A stretch of 64,000 bases of DNA from Icerya purchasi (lineage: Eukaryota > Arthropoda > Insecta > Hemiptera > Monophlebidae). The notes under the pieces were generated by a model that made no database searches, was not told where the DNA came from, and saw nothing but the letters and a program-made list of their open reading frames with translations. The stretch's first letter is position 1, and each line of letters begins with the position of its first letter. The translations under genes and the position numbers were made by a program. Positions 1 through 10,745 of this stretch are shown here, piece by piece. Where the stretch lies: contig CM077115.1 of the NCBI GenBank assembly GCA_039619475.1, forward strand, positions 513,318,815 through 513,382,814, written 5' to 3'.

Positions 1-430
1 AATCAAGTGTTTCGATTGAGCATGCTTGATTTAGAAGCATTTCGTTACCGAGTTTAATCGCGCGTTAATGCTTATAATATACAGATAGTGGACGAAGCGT
101 TTCTTTTGATAAGGAAATGGCGAAAGGCACACCACCGATCATCGGCTACTCTATCGGTCTCCCGGTTTAGAGCTCTGTCCGGTATGTTCAAAGATGCAAA
201 GTCGACTGACTCTGTTCGTTCGCGCCTCGCTGCGTGACGGTGGAAGCGCTGCATTCCAAGTTGCGCTTTTTTTCGTATCGTCTTGTCTTTATTACAGTTC
301 TTTCGAACGATGGAAGTCGCTGACACGAAGGTTCGAACTAAATTAACTTAAAAGTTACCGCTGAAGTTTGTACACAGTATTCGCAGTTTCAGCGTTCGCT
401 AAAGTGTGACCTCGTCCTAAAGAAACCCGT

Positions 431-477
<47 letters not shown>
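431..477. repeat. (TTTA)n microsatellite
   Basis: About 47 bp of uninterrupted TTTA units, roughly twelve copies. This is a simple repeat seen directly in the sequence. Confidence 0.97.
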
Positions 478-879
478 CTGATTTGACTTTTGACCAATAC
501 TATAAAATTATAGAAATCTCTATATACATATATTTTCAGCTATATTTGGTTACATAATTACATATACACCTCTTCTCGAAACCGTAATATCTCGTAAGTA
601 TAGTGACAATTGAGATTAATGAGAACAGCTACAACCAAACTTTTTTTTTAAACATATTTTCGTCTATATGAAAAAAGTCAACCCTTCATAGTCCTGCACA
701 AAGATTTAACTTGACAGAAGGACTGTCCCATCTGAACTTAACATATTTAGCTGTGTTTTTTTCTGCCAAAACATGTAAGAATGTATATTATGTTCATTAG
801 ATTTTTTTTCCTCTTTTTCTTTATTGTTTTTCTTTAATTTTCCATAATTTAATTAATCCCGCATAGTGTTGCATTTTCG

Positions 880-899
880 ATATATATATATATATATAT
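880..899. repeat. (TA)n microsatellite
   Basis: Ten TA dinucleotides in uninterrupted series. Several mobile elements in this window sit beside TA tracts like this one, but nothing recognisable flanks this one. Confidence 0.9.
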
Positions 900-1456
900 G
901 AAATATCTGTTGGTTTTTTTTTATTTTTTCCGATTGCTGGAACACTAGGCTTCCTTAATTCCAACTTGTATTAGTAATTCCATACAACGTTCGTGTGTAT
1001 TTTCAGTTTACGATCTAACATAGGCACAACACGGTAAATGGAGTTAATAAAGTTTGTATTCTCTTTCGAGGCGTAGGCGACATCAATTTTAGACATTATT
1101 TTTCCAATGGAGCTGTAAAACACGACTTCTGATTAGGTTTGTTACACACGATTTAAATTCCCGTTATTTATGTAATAGTTTTTTTGTAAATACTACATTT
1201 TTTGATAATCTGACCTAATAGTCCATTTAAATCTTAATTTTACATACTGTAGTTGTCATCCGTATGAAATAGACGCAATGTGTTTTTACGGCTTTTTTTC
1301 TTTTCTATATCGCTCGTGGAATAGTAGTAGCCGAAAAACAAGCGCCTGGAAATATATACACATGTAACGGCGCATAGATTCTCGAGGGTAAAAAATAAAA
1401 TTCTTCAGGAGAGCCGTTTAAAGTTTATTAAAATTAGCGTTTCCCTTTGTACTTCA

Positions 1457-1466
1457 AGGTGGCGCC
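1457..1466 (+). promoter_or_regulatory. CTCF-core-like motif
   Basis: The decamer AGGTGGCGCC matches the central part of the insect and vertebrate CTCF motif. The five bases upstream do not fit the full 15-bp consensus, so this is a half-quality match. It has the same orientation as the better site at 28163. A chance occurrence is quite possible. Confidence 0.2.
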
Positions 1467-2877
1467 TCAAAAATGACTTTAAAAACCGCGGACCAACTTT
1501 TATTCGATTCTCCGATATTTTTTACACCGGCTTATGAAAGAAAGAAAAAAGTCGGTTTTTCACCTTTAGGTCCCGTTTTTCATGCGCCGTTTCCTGTTGT
1601 CCGAAAGTACAAGACAAAAAGTCAAGTTAAACGGTCGCGGAAGCCAAACTGAAATTTTAATTATGGTTCTTTCAAAAGATTTTTCACGTTACCACTTTCA
1701 TCACGCTATTTTTCCCCCAATGTATTATTTAAGCTGACGTGAACGCGGATCGCAAAGGAGCGCTTAATTCGTTTAGAAATTCTCGTAAGCCCAAAGTATA
1801 ACAACCATCTCATCTAAACGAATGTAAGAAAGTCTCGTATATATTGCTCTCCCCCCGGTTATTTTGAACACCAAAATATACACCTCTTTTTTGTTGTTGG
1901 GCTTACACTTAAATTACGTTTGCGCTCGCGAGCAATATTTAGCTCACATTCCCAAAAGAAAATCGAACAACAATTTCGTTTTATCGTCACTTATTTCGAT
2001 TCTCGAAAAAATTAAAAACTACCTATTCCCATCTATTACACGGAAAGAATCGCATATGCGCGCTGCGTAGATAAACGTTTCACCTGTTATGCACGTAAAA
2101 ATTCCACGTATTTATTTATTGAATATATATGATTTTTACGATAATCACCTTTTCCGTGCAATTCGCTAGAATAGATAATCATTCGGGACGTGTTGCATTA
2201 TAAAGAAGATATTGTGATTTTGTTTGTTTTTTTCCCGGCTCCGAAATCAAAGTGTGGAACAATTTCAGTTAAAATTTAATCCGATCAGATGATGCTCGTT
2301 TTGGGCGGTGGAATTTCAATCAAGTGAAATTAGTGATTTGGATCAGTTTAAGCGACGACAAGCCGAGTAAATGAATAGAAAAGGACATCTCAAATGTGAA
2401 AAAATAACAAGACTAAGAGAAAGCCGGAAAGCGCAGTGCAGGAAGCCAACATCTCGACGAATCAGAATACAGCATATAGGCAATAAAAAGAGAATCATAT
2501 CATCAGCCCGCTACCGTAGATACTATTATGCGATCTTTCAAGCGAAACTCGCAAATTCAAAAAAAGTAAAAGAATTAAGAACAAGAAAACATTAAACGTA
2601 TCTCAGATTTAATAATATTCAGTTTCACGTTACGTTCAAATTATATTTTAAAAACCGATTTGTATGGCCAAAAATCAATTTTTTTTTACGCCTACGCAAT
2701 TGTATTAATTTTCTGTATTGAACACTTGCCACTAATTTGTTCCTTTTTTCACTAGCGTTAGCGAGGGTGTGAATGTACATTTTTTTCTTTCATACTCGCC
2801 TCACTTAAGAATATTGTTAATAGTTGAATTAATTGTAACCCAAGTCGGAAAGTTAGTAGACAAAAATGAGTATACTA

Positions 2878-2880
<3 letters not shown>

Positions 2881-2915
<35 letters not shown>
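2881..2915. repeat. Poly-T tract, 35 nt
   Basis: Uninterrupted run of 35 T. It could be the reversed poly-A tail of a retroelement, but the neighbouring sequence shows no recognisable element body. Confidence 0.9.
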
Positions 2916-2918
<3 letters not shown>

Positions 2919-3930
2919 TTCCTTTTTATTCCGTAAACGGTAATGATAAAAATAGAATAAAAAAAAAAAAGCCAACGCCAATCGTAAATATTAAATACAA
3001 ATTGGTTCGATAATTGTTGTTGCACTATTAAAAAGGGAAGAAAAAAATTAATATATGCCGAATCTACAACCCTTGAAACGCCTAGATACGAGATATTATT
3101 AGCCATAAGCAAAACAAATATATACGCATTATATGCAAAATCCGAACCCTACTTATACGATACACTTTTTGATATCTTTCGCATCGTAGACGGAAAAAAC
3201 GTCATCAAAAGGGGATAGATGGAAAGATGAACTAAATTTTTAATCCGCAAAAGCCATTCAAAATAGGGAGCAACAGACAGAAACGTTGAATAAAACTCGC
3301 CTTCCTTAAGTTAAGGGGCTTACTTTGATTTATAAACATTTTCGATTTCTTTTATTGCAGATGTATATAAAATTTCCCTCTCAATAATAAAGCTATTTGA
3401 TTTGATCTGATTTTTGCAATTACTTTTCGTAAATATAGCGCGCGCAGACATACAAATAAAAAATATTATTACTCGTGTTTATATAGCTTAAAACATTGCG
3501 GCAGCTAACTTTTATTACATTTCCCTCAGTTCAGAGATTGTTACCTTTTTTTTTTGTTTTTTTTTTTTTTTTTTTTTGTTTTTTGGGGGGCTTTTATGAA
3601 GGTACTTTTCATTTTATTTATGGTACTAACCTTCTCGATCAGCTGCGATCGGCATTATGTTTTACAGCAATAATAATAGGCACAGCGCAATTGAATAAAG
3701 AAAAGCTCTGGCAACTTCTTACCGCAATATCTATTCATCGACGGTGAAATGGAAAAATCATAAATCGATCGGGCGGATAAAGCTACCCTAAAAAGCTAGA
3801 CTAAAAATAAAAAAAAAAACAATAGAAATGCGCGCACGAACTCGATTGTTGAAGTATAAAAATTTATACATATTGAAATTTTTTCCTGAAATTTATTTTT
3901 ATAATATCTCGCTTTATATATACATATATA

Positions 3931-5047
3931 CTAGCTGTGCTCGCGTGAATTATGATTCTAAAAAATTATTTTATTTGAAAATTACACCCGCGCGAAATTC
4001 AGTTCATGACTGTGTAAGAGTATCAGTAAATGATTATTTGTCAAAAGATTTTTTATTGACCGTGGCGGCTCGTGAATATTGAGGAGACTAACTTTTCCAG
4101 AAGCACAGCACATACCATTAGGTTCATTGGTCCATTTTTTGGCAGAACACTTGGAGCAGATCTTATTCATGGCTCCGATTTGGACGGAAGACTGTTGAGC
4201 ATAATCAATCTGTGGATCGTATCTGAAAGCCGATCTGTTACTGTGAGCTAAAACTCGATTACGAAATCTAGTAGTTGACGTCTATTGTCTTTCTCTCTGA
4301 TCTCGAAGACGTTGGGAACGCTCAGAGCTCGATTCCCTAGTGCGAGCTTGTATATTTCTGATATTTTGCTCTTCAAGCCGCTGCGAACGCTCGATACTCG
4401 ACTCTCTGGTACGCGATTGCGACGCGTATTCTCTCTGACTTGCAAGACGATTTTCAGTTTCTGATGAAGATTCTCTATTACGACGTATTTTTGATGCCCT
4501 CGCCTGGGAACTATTTCTAGAAAGTTGAGATCTTAATCTTTTGGGCATTTTGTACCTTTTACAAAAGATAACGGTAACGCTCGAAAATTTCCATTCCTCT
4601 CGTTAACACACTATTTCCATTGGTGATGAGCTTGTAAACGATGCTAAGGCGATCTTTATCCGAATTTACATTTCCATGGTAATTAACACTGATATTTTAA
4701 CGTTTTATAAAAAAAGTTAAATTCGTTTTCTTTATCCGAATTTCCATTTCCATGGTAATTAACTTTGATATTTTAATGTTTTATAAAGAAAGTTTTTGCA
4801 GCGCACGCGAAGTAAGGAATTGTTTAGGTCATTTTTTTACACCTTGAGTTACATTATTGGAGTTTTAGTAAGGATCCCTAATTTTTTTGAAAATATAATA
4901 TAGCCTATGTCACCCGGAGATAGTGCAGCTTCCCAACGGTGAAAGAATTTTTCAAATCGGTCTAGTAGTTTCGGAGCCTATTCAATGTTAACAAACAAAC
5001 AAACAAACAAACAATCAAATCTTTTCTCTTTATAATATTAGTATAGA
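3931..5047 (-). mobile_element. Helitron, 1.1 kb, with both ends
   Basis: Read on the minus strand, the element starts TCTATACTAATATTATAAAG at 5047 and ends in CTAG at 3934-3931. It is bounded by A (5048) and T (3930), the expected A|TC...CTRR|T arrangement for Helitron insertion between A and T. The 5' terminal sequence resembles insect Helitron ends that I recognise. It contains a broken 5' part of the Helitron protein (3982-4548) and no helicase region, so it is non-autonomous. A GC-rich, partly self-complementary stretch lies near the 3' end, as usual for this class. It is followed across a short TA tract by a second Helitron in the same orientation. Confidence 0.85.
3982..4548 (-). pseudogene. 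Helitron protein N-terminal fragment (broken)
   Basis: This is the start of an insect Helitron-encoded Rep/helicase protein, which in an intact element drives rolling-circle transposition. The ATG at 4548 opens a frame rich in Arg, Ser and Glu. It carries the family's degenerate repeats (RTRESS...RSQRL...), followed after one in-frame TAG at 4284-4282 by AFRYDPQIDYA and then a cysteine-bearing region (ICSKCSAKKW, then GMCCASGKVSL). These are the family's conserved N-terminal hallmarks. The frame is otherwise unshifted for 187 codons, so one nonsense change and a 3' truncation explain the damage. The Rep HUH nuclease and PIF1-type helicase domains are absent. The last residues (about from 4040 down) no longer resemble the family. 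The identification is by my recognition of the motif pattern. Confidence 0.8.
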
Positions 5048-5057
5048 TATGCATGTG

Positions 5058-5081
5058 TATATATATATATATATATATATA
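5058..5081. repeat. (TA)n tract between two Helitrons
   Basis: A short TA microsatellite lies between the 5' end of one Helitron and the 3' end of the next. It supplies the A/T target dinucleotides that Helitrons use. Confidence 0.9.
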
Positions 5082-5964
5082 CTAGCAGACCCGGCGAACT
5101 TCGTACCGCCTCAGAATTAATAAATGTTGTGTTAACTTAGTAGCTGAATTAAATTCAGTTTTTTATTAAGATAAATACTCAAAATAAATTGAGTTCAATA
5201 AATGTACAAAAATCAAAATAAAAAGTATTTTAGTTACACGCGGCAGCAAGGCATTATTCTCCTTAATAACAAAGATCAGTATAACCCAATAAGATGGTTC
5301 ACAAACGACAAAAATATTCAATTATACAATAGAGCTCGGTAAAGGGTTTGACTTATCAGGATATTGGATCATAAATTATTAAAACTTCTATCTATGAAAA
5401 TTTACAACTTTAAGCTGAGCGATTACCCTGGACGGCAAGCAGCTGCCTAGAATACATAATATGGAATTTAAAACGACCTGAAAAATAACCCTTAAACAAC
5501 TCTATAACTCATCAAATACCTCCTTTAAAAGCGAAATTCAAAATATAAAACAAAACACAGAAGCCCTTTCATAACATCCGAAAATTTACGGTTAAATAAT
5601 GTGTGTGAACCCACTTTGGGGCCAAAAGCAGCAAAAGAAAAAAAGAAATGAAATTTCTAAATAAAGTTAATTTTAAATTTTTTATTCTGCTATTTGGAGC
5701 GGAGACAAATCCAACAAATCGAAGATAATTGAAATCGGTACAGCCGTTCTTGAGTTATAAACGGTGTCAGACTGGTTTTTTTATATAGAAAAAAAAAAAA
5801 AAAAAAAAAATATCGAAATTTTTATTTTAATATGCGTATTCCGCTATTCGGGGTGGAGACAAATACAACAAATCAAAGATCATGAAAATCGATCCAACCG
5901 TTCTTGAGTTATAAGTGTGGTGTAACTAACACGACTTTCTTTTATATACACCTATACCTATAGA
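5082..5964 (-). mobile_element. Non-autonomous Helitron
   Basis: On the minus strand the 3' end reads GGCGGTACGAAGTTCGCC, which can form a short GGCG/CGCC hairpin, then GGGTCTG and CTAG at 5085-5082, followed by T. The probable 5' end is TCTATAGG at 5964, preceded by A at 5965. No coding sequence remains. Inside are two diverged copies of a module of about 150 bp containing TTATAACTCAAGAACGG and a TTTGTTGGATTTGTCTCC-like stretch. The element at 30463-31462 has the same body and 3' end and carries three such modules. A poly-A of 22 nt near 5790 interrupts one module. The 3' end is certain; the exact 5' base is inferred. Confidence 0.85.
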
Positions 5965-7835
5965 TATGTAGACGGATAATTCTTTTACCGGCTGTCTGTA
6001 TTCCTCCTGGTCATTGTAACTAGAGTAAATTGCCCCCCCCTCCACATGCCTGCGAAAATTCAACAGATCGCTTACGTACAATGGACTTGTAGTATTTTAT
6101 GCGCTGCCGAGAACACTTTGTCATTTTGGCTCAGAAAGTGTCTCCTGGTCGATATCATTACGAAATAATATCTGCTATTATTTTGCGTGAGATTATCTTC
6201 ATTAATTTCTACGAAGCTGAGATGGGTTATATTATCGGATCCTTCGTAAAAAAAAGGTGGGGGGGAGGAAGAATAAATCTACGAACAACTGTAACCAGGC
6301 GGCGCGCGCAGAGGTGCTTTAAGCGGTATAGGGACCTCTTTGTGCGTATGAATACAGTTTCTTCTGGTAACAACTTCCATTTGATTCAGCGTATAGAAAA
6401 CAAAATGCGACTTTACCTTTGCCTATTGCGGGCAGGTACACGTGTTTAAGTGTGTATCTAAATATTTATTTAATCTTTTGGAATGTCGACGTTTATATAA
6501 TTTACATTTCAGCGCGCTAATTAAATAGACTGATAGAAATATGCGTATGACTCTCTCTATGGCTCTCTCTCGCCACATGCGAGAAGTATCATCGTGTTTA
6601 ATTAGTACATCGGCTGAAAGTGACCTTGTAAACTGTAATGCTGTTCCCGACGGCGCATTGTTCGACAATTCTTGATTCACAGGTAAAAATGATCGAACGG
6701 TAAATCCAAACGAGAGCGATACTTCCATCGTTAATTTTACAGTGCTAGAAAGAAGTGTCGATTATATTGGTCTTTGAAAACACCTTATTTCGTTTGTAAA
6801 TTAATTTTTGCGATTATACGAATAATAATAACATGATGAATGCGATTAATCTTTTTTTTAATTTCATCTTTTAATGTCTGCCATCTATTTTATTTGCTGT
6901 AATTTAAAAGGGGCGAGAAAAAAGGTTGATTACGATTTACGACCGTTTTTACTCAAAATCAATAATTATTTTTAATACTGTTTTTTTTTCCCTTTTCGCC
7001 TTTTGTTCATTGGTTGTTTTGTTTTTTTTGTTTTTTTTTTCAATATTGTTTTGCTCTATCAGCAAAACCGTGTTCATTTGCCGAATGCGTTGAGATTTTT
7101 CAGATGTTTTCAACATGACGTACTCGTGTCGTTTATTTCCCGTTTGTGTTTCTCGCGTTGGAGATTAATAATTCCCTTGAGATTTTCCACCGATTCTTAC
7201 GCGTGTGAACTAAAAAAAAATAGGAGGAAAAATAGGGATAATGTGATTCGTTTCAAAGTGATTCGCAGAAGATGGGGGGCTCTTCGAGCTTCAAACGGAG
7301 AACACCTGTACTGGAAAAAAGGTACAAAAGAAATATGCTCTGAGCCTATTTATCGGTACTTACATTTGCCCGGCCAGTACCGGGTCTCGTAGCAAAAAGA
7401 GCCTGTAGGCACCTTCTTCTGAGTGTTCAATATTTACAAACGGCACTCGTAAGAGAAGAAGAAGAAGTTCATTTTGCGGTGTAATATCGGAAAAATTACA
7501 TCGTACTTTTATTATTATTTTTCTTTCTGTTACGCGTCGCCGAGTAAATGTAATAATAAACGCGTTCGAGTTCATTTGAAAGTCTTTAAGTTGAAAGCCT
7601 TTAAGTTGAAAGCTCGTTTGAGTTACACTTCAACGCGGCTCACTCTTTTAATGGTGGTTTCCTACAAATTGATGCGTTAAATTACACCCTTTTAAGTTGT
7701 ACCGCCAACTCCGGCTAAATCTTTAATATTCATCATTATTAACATCCGCGAAACAAAAATAACCTTTTTAGCGTAACATAATCTGTACGGAAGAAAATTT
7801 CCTTCCCCTTTGTTTTCCTTTTTATGTCCTAAATC

Positions 7836-7840
<5 letters not shown>
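5965..7840. other. Non-coding stretch, no gene seen
   Basis: The open frames here (up to 129 codons at 7003-7392) do not start at conserved motifs, contain homopolymer-derived residues and match nothing I recognise. A short direct repeat of about 16 bp built on TTTAAGTTGAAAGC occurs at about 7575-7612. Confidence 0.5.

Positions 7841-7866
<26 letters not shown>
7841..7866. repeat. (TA)n microsatellite
   Basis: Thirteen TA units directly before copy A of the unnamed repeat family. Copies B and C share one TA tract and copy D also begins at one, so the tract may belong to the element or mark its target. Confidence 0.95.
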
Positions 7867-7867
7867 G

Positions 7868-8172
7868 ATAACTCGGCCATTTTGGCCTCGCAAGGGGCTG
7901 TGCCCTTTGACCCCTCTTGCTTTCATTTCTGTCTCTTTCTCTTCTATACTTTGTGTAAAATGATCAAAATTTAAACGTAATTCTTACTGGCATCAACACA
8001 AAAAAAAAAATAACATAATCACAAAAATCCTATCCTAACATTTAGCTTTCATTACATAAAATTGTGACATTTTTTAAATAACAATAACAAAAATCCTACA
8101 AAATATAACAAACGTTACATAAAATTGGGACATTTTTTCTAATGGGGGGTAGCCTATGAATTACGTTGTAAA
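7868..8172 (+). repeat. Unnamed dispersed repeat, copy A
   Basis: The 305-bp element starts with ACTCGGCCATTTTGGCCTCG and an imperfect GGGGCTGTGCCC hairpin, and ends with GGGGGGTAGCC then GAATTACGTTGTA. An internal AACGTAATTCTTACTGGC is nearly the reverse complement of the end, giving an inverted pair that frames the inner 220 bp. It has one unit of the ACATAAAATTGGGACATTT minisatellite, whereas copies B and C have four. There is no open frame. The class is unknown: the inverted pair suggests a MITE-like element, but I could not show a target-site duplication. Confidence 0.75.
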
Positions 8173-10240
8173 ATATATATAGATATAGGTATATAGATAG
8201 ACAATTTAATTTCTTCATTGAGATGTTATAAAACAGTCTAAGTTAAATATTATAAACGGACTTGAGATAGAAATGTCTAGGAAGGTTCAAAGTGTACGTT
8301 TTATCTTTGGTTCAGCCGAAAAATTTCAGAGCTTTTTAAAAATTGAGTATCGACACCTCCTGTCGGTGTAGAAAAAAATTTACTGTCGGTAGCGGAAACC
8401 TCCTTTTTAGTATGTAAGTAGAGGTATTCCAAATTTTTTTGCACAAAAGGTTTTACGCGTAGTATGTATAATACGATTACACCTTTTTTTTTTTTTTTTT
8501 TTTCCATGACCTAAAATTTGTTTTACCAGTCCGCGTCCTTTGCTTTTTATATTTATGTCGAAGAGAGTTTCTGCGGTATGGAGTTTCCAGTGTTCGCCTT
8601 CGTAACTATTGAAAGCTCGCTTGCGAACGAATACCGTTAAGCCGTCGACAGTGTAATAAGGGGAATCTCATAATGTACCCATTTGGACCGGTAGGTTTTA
8701 TTTATGCTAGTAACCTGTTCGATGCCTTGCGTCCCGTTTCCCTTTTGTGCGCGATACTACGTTTCATTCGGACAGAAGGTGCTGCACGTGTTGCGCAGTG
8801 TATTCAAAGCTATAGAGCTTATCCGCTGCAATTGTATATATTGCGACAATACTCTTTTTTCAAGGTCGCACCAGTCCGTAGTTGTAAGAAAAGTTATGTA
8901 TCGGGCCGTGCATCGCGATGCGCACCTTGCGACCACCGTGAGCTGCAACGCGGCTCATTTAAAGTGTAACGTGTCGTCTTCGTCGTCGACCACGTCAAAC
9001 GTAAGAGTCTAATGGCGTATCTGGCGATGTGTAACTTATGGTATTTCGCGATTAAGTCCGGCGTTCGCGAAGGAGCGCAAGACCGGCTCTAATAAAAAGT
9101 ACACGTGCGACAATAAAGTCGCCAACCGAGGTGCCACGTGGCTGGAGAAAAAATTCTATCGATGATGTTGGCACGAAGACTTACTAGCGCATATTTCCTT
9201 CCACGTTGCACTGTCATAATATAGCCTGCGTTTGCCTTTTCCGATAGATAATAACAAAGCGCGCACAATGTGTTTACTTCTGCATCAGCCCCGTCTGTCT
9301 GGCTCTATGCTGCCGTGTAAGCTGAACTGTTTTTTCATTCCGTTTCAGCATAAAATGCATCTGCTGCCTCTCCCGAGCGCCGCACCTGATCCGATAATCC
9401 TTATACGGTGCTAATTGCGCATTCAGAATTTGCTTGTAACTCCTCCGGTTTTCTATCCCCGCTAATGCGCATATACCGTGTTCATTCATCAAATGTTCAC
9501 GGTATGGTGGGGGGGCTTTTGGCCACTAATAATTTGACGTTATTTTTGAAAATGAAGCTCTCCGCCCAAACAACGAGGAAAAGGAAAAAGTTCAAATCAT
9601 ACTGTCAAAATGGCATACTACGGTATTTAAAAAATTCGGTAAATTTGTACAATACATAGAGCATCGCGTTCGTTGTGATTTTTATATATATATATATATA
9701 TATATATCTGTATGGGATGCCATTCTTACACCGGAAAAGTGGATTATTTAAATATAACGCAAAATGGTACGTATCACTGTTGTCAGTGAAATCCGTTGAC
9801 GACGTTCCGATATGCTTCGGATGGTCTGCGACTGATAATCGGTGGAATGTCCTCTTTATTTGTATGCTCGGATTTTATTCCTGCCGATCACTGTCGGGTG
9901 AGGAAGAGACCAAAAAATCCCGGAGAAAGGTAAAACAGAGAGATCAACTGTCCACCGTGTCTTTTCGACCGTTTTCTTTCTTTGTTCTCTCGATGACCAA
10001 TCATAATCATTTGCGCTAACACGGGGCTAGATCTTTCACTCGGCGGAACCGCACACGCACTAACATATTGATGTCCGGCCGACAATCTTAAACACATACG
10101 CATATTTTCGCCCTCGTCCTAATTTTCCGAAATTGTAATTTTTATTTTATTTATTTACAGTCTCTGTACAACCTAAAACACACATTACAACCAATTACAT
10201 ATTAAAAAAAAAAAAAGTAAACAATCAACCTTTGATGTTT
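8173..10240. other. Mixed stretch, partly CpG-bearing, no gene
   Basis: From about 8560 to 9420 base composition is more balanced and CpG is frequent (for example GCGTATCTGGCGATG near 9013). Overlapping open frames of 60-102 codons occur on both strands (8673-9012, 8757-8948, 9232-9492). Mutually overlapping frames of similar length point to composition rather than coding. The frame at 8673 contains FIYASNLFDALR, similar to FIYGTNLLDQLR at about 3610, a possible diverged repeat. A (TA)n tract lies at 9683-9707. Confidence 0.4.
9683..9707. repeat. (TA)n microsatellite
   Basis: Uninterrupted TA series of about 25 bp, seen directly. Confidence 0.9.
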
Positions 10241-10254
10241 ATATTGGCATAATT

Positions 10255-10745
10255 ACTAGTGATGTGTAAAGTAACGAGGAACGTAATTAGGAACTAGTTC
10301 CCCAGCTCTGAAATAGTTCGTTCCATTCCAGTCGATAAAGCATTTATGTTGTTACTCGTGTCACTTTTGTGTCCCGGAAATGAGAAGTACCACTGTAACC
10401 GAAAGAACTGTAACTATGTAATTTATCTTGGAACCGAATGAACGAAAGAAACGTAACGACGCGATGATACATATATTAAACGTTCATCAAGGGAACTGAA
10501 GTACACGTGTGACATCGATAGAAAAAGTATATGAGTTATAAGAAAAATAAAATTTATAAGTTGTAAAGGCTTAATATTTTATTAATCAAGAATAAAATCT
10601 TAATTAAAACTTTCTGGCAAATTATTCATGATTACACGCCTATGAATATACTCATTATGGCCAGTTGATTAAAAAGTTTCAAGGTTCCACGGGGGGCAGC
10701 TGCCCCCCCCCCCCCTCCTGCCACCTGCTGGCGACGCCCATGATC
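10255..10745 (-). mobile_element. Possible hAT-type terminal remnants
   Basis: Read on the minus strand from about 10742, CATGGGCGTCGCCAGCAGG followed by long G runs and GCAGCTGCCCCCC resembles the terminal sequence of arthropod hAT elements, which commonly begin with a GGGCGT-GCCAG motif and G-rich tract. At the other side, GTGATGTGTAAAGTAACGAGG near 10258 resembles a different hAT terminal type. The two may be unrelated fragments, because they are not inverted copies of each other. There is no coding sequence. The assignment rests on my memory of such ends. Confidence 0.3.

Larger units (their letters stand above)
1..3930. other. AT-rich non-coding stretch
   Basis: I see no gene here. Short open frames exist, for example a basic 74-codon ATG frame at 2371-2595, but they match no known family and lie in AT-rich sequence without splice or promoter context. 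The stretch holds a (TTTA)n tract, a short (TA)n, a 35-nt poly-T and a CTCF-core-like motif, each listed separately. Confidence 0.6.

Noticed and set aside
2371..2595. 74-codon basic ATG frame
   Set aside because: It is Lys/Arg-rich, as expected from A-rich DNA, with no family motif and no promoter or splice context.
2801..3112. 103-codon minus-strand frame
   Set aside because: It reads through a 35-nt homopolymer as a Lys run; the frame is a product of the poly-T tract.
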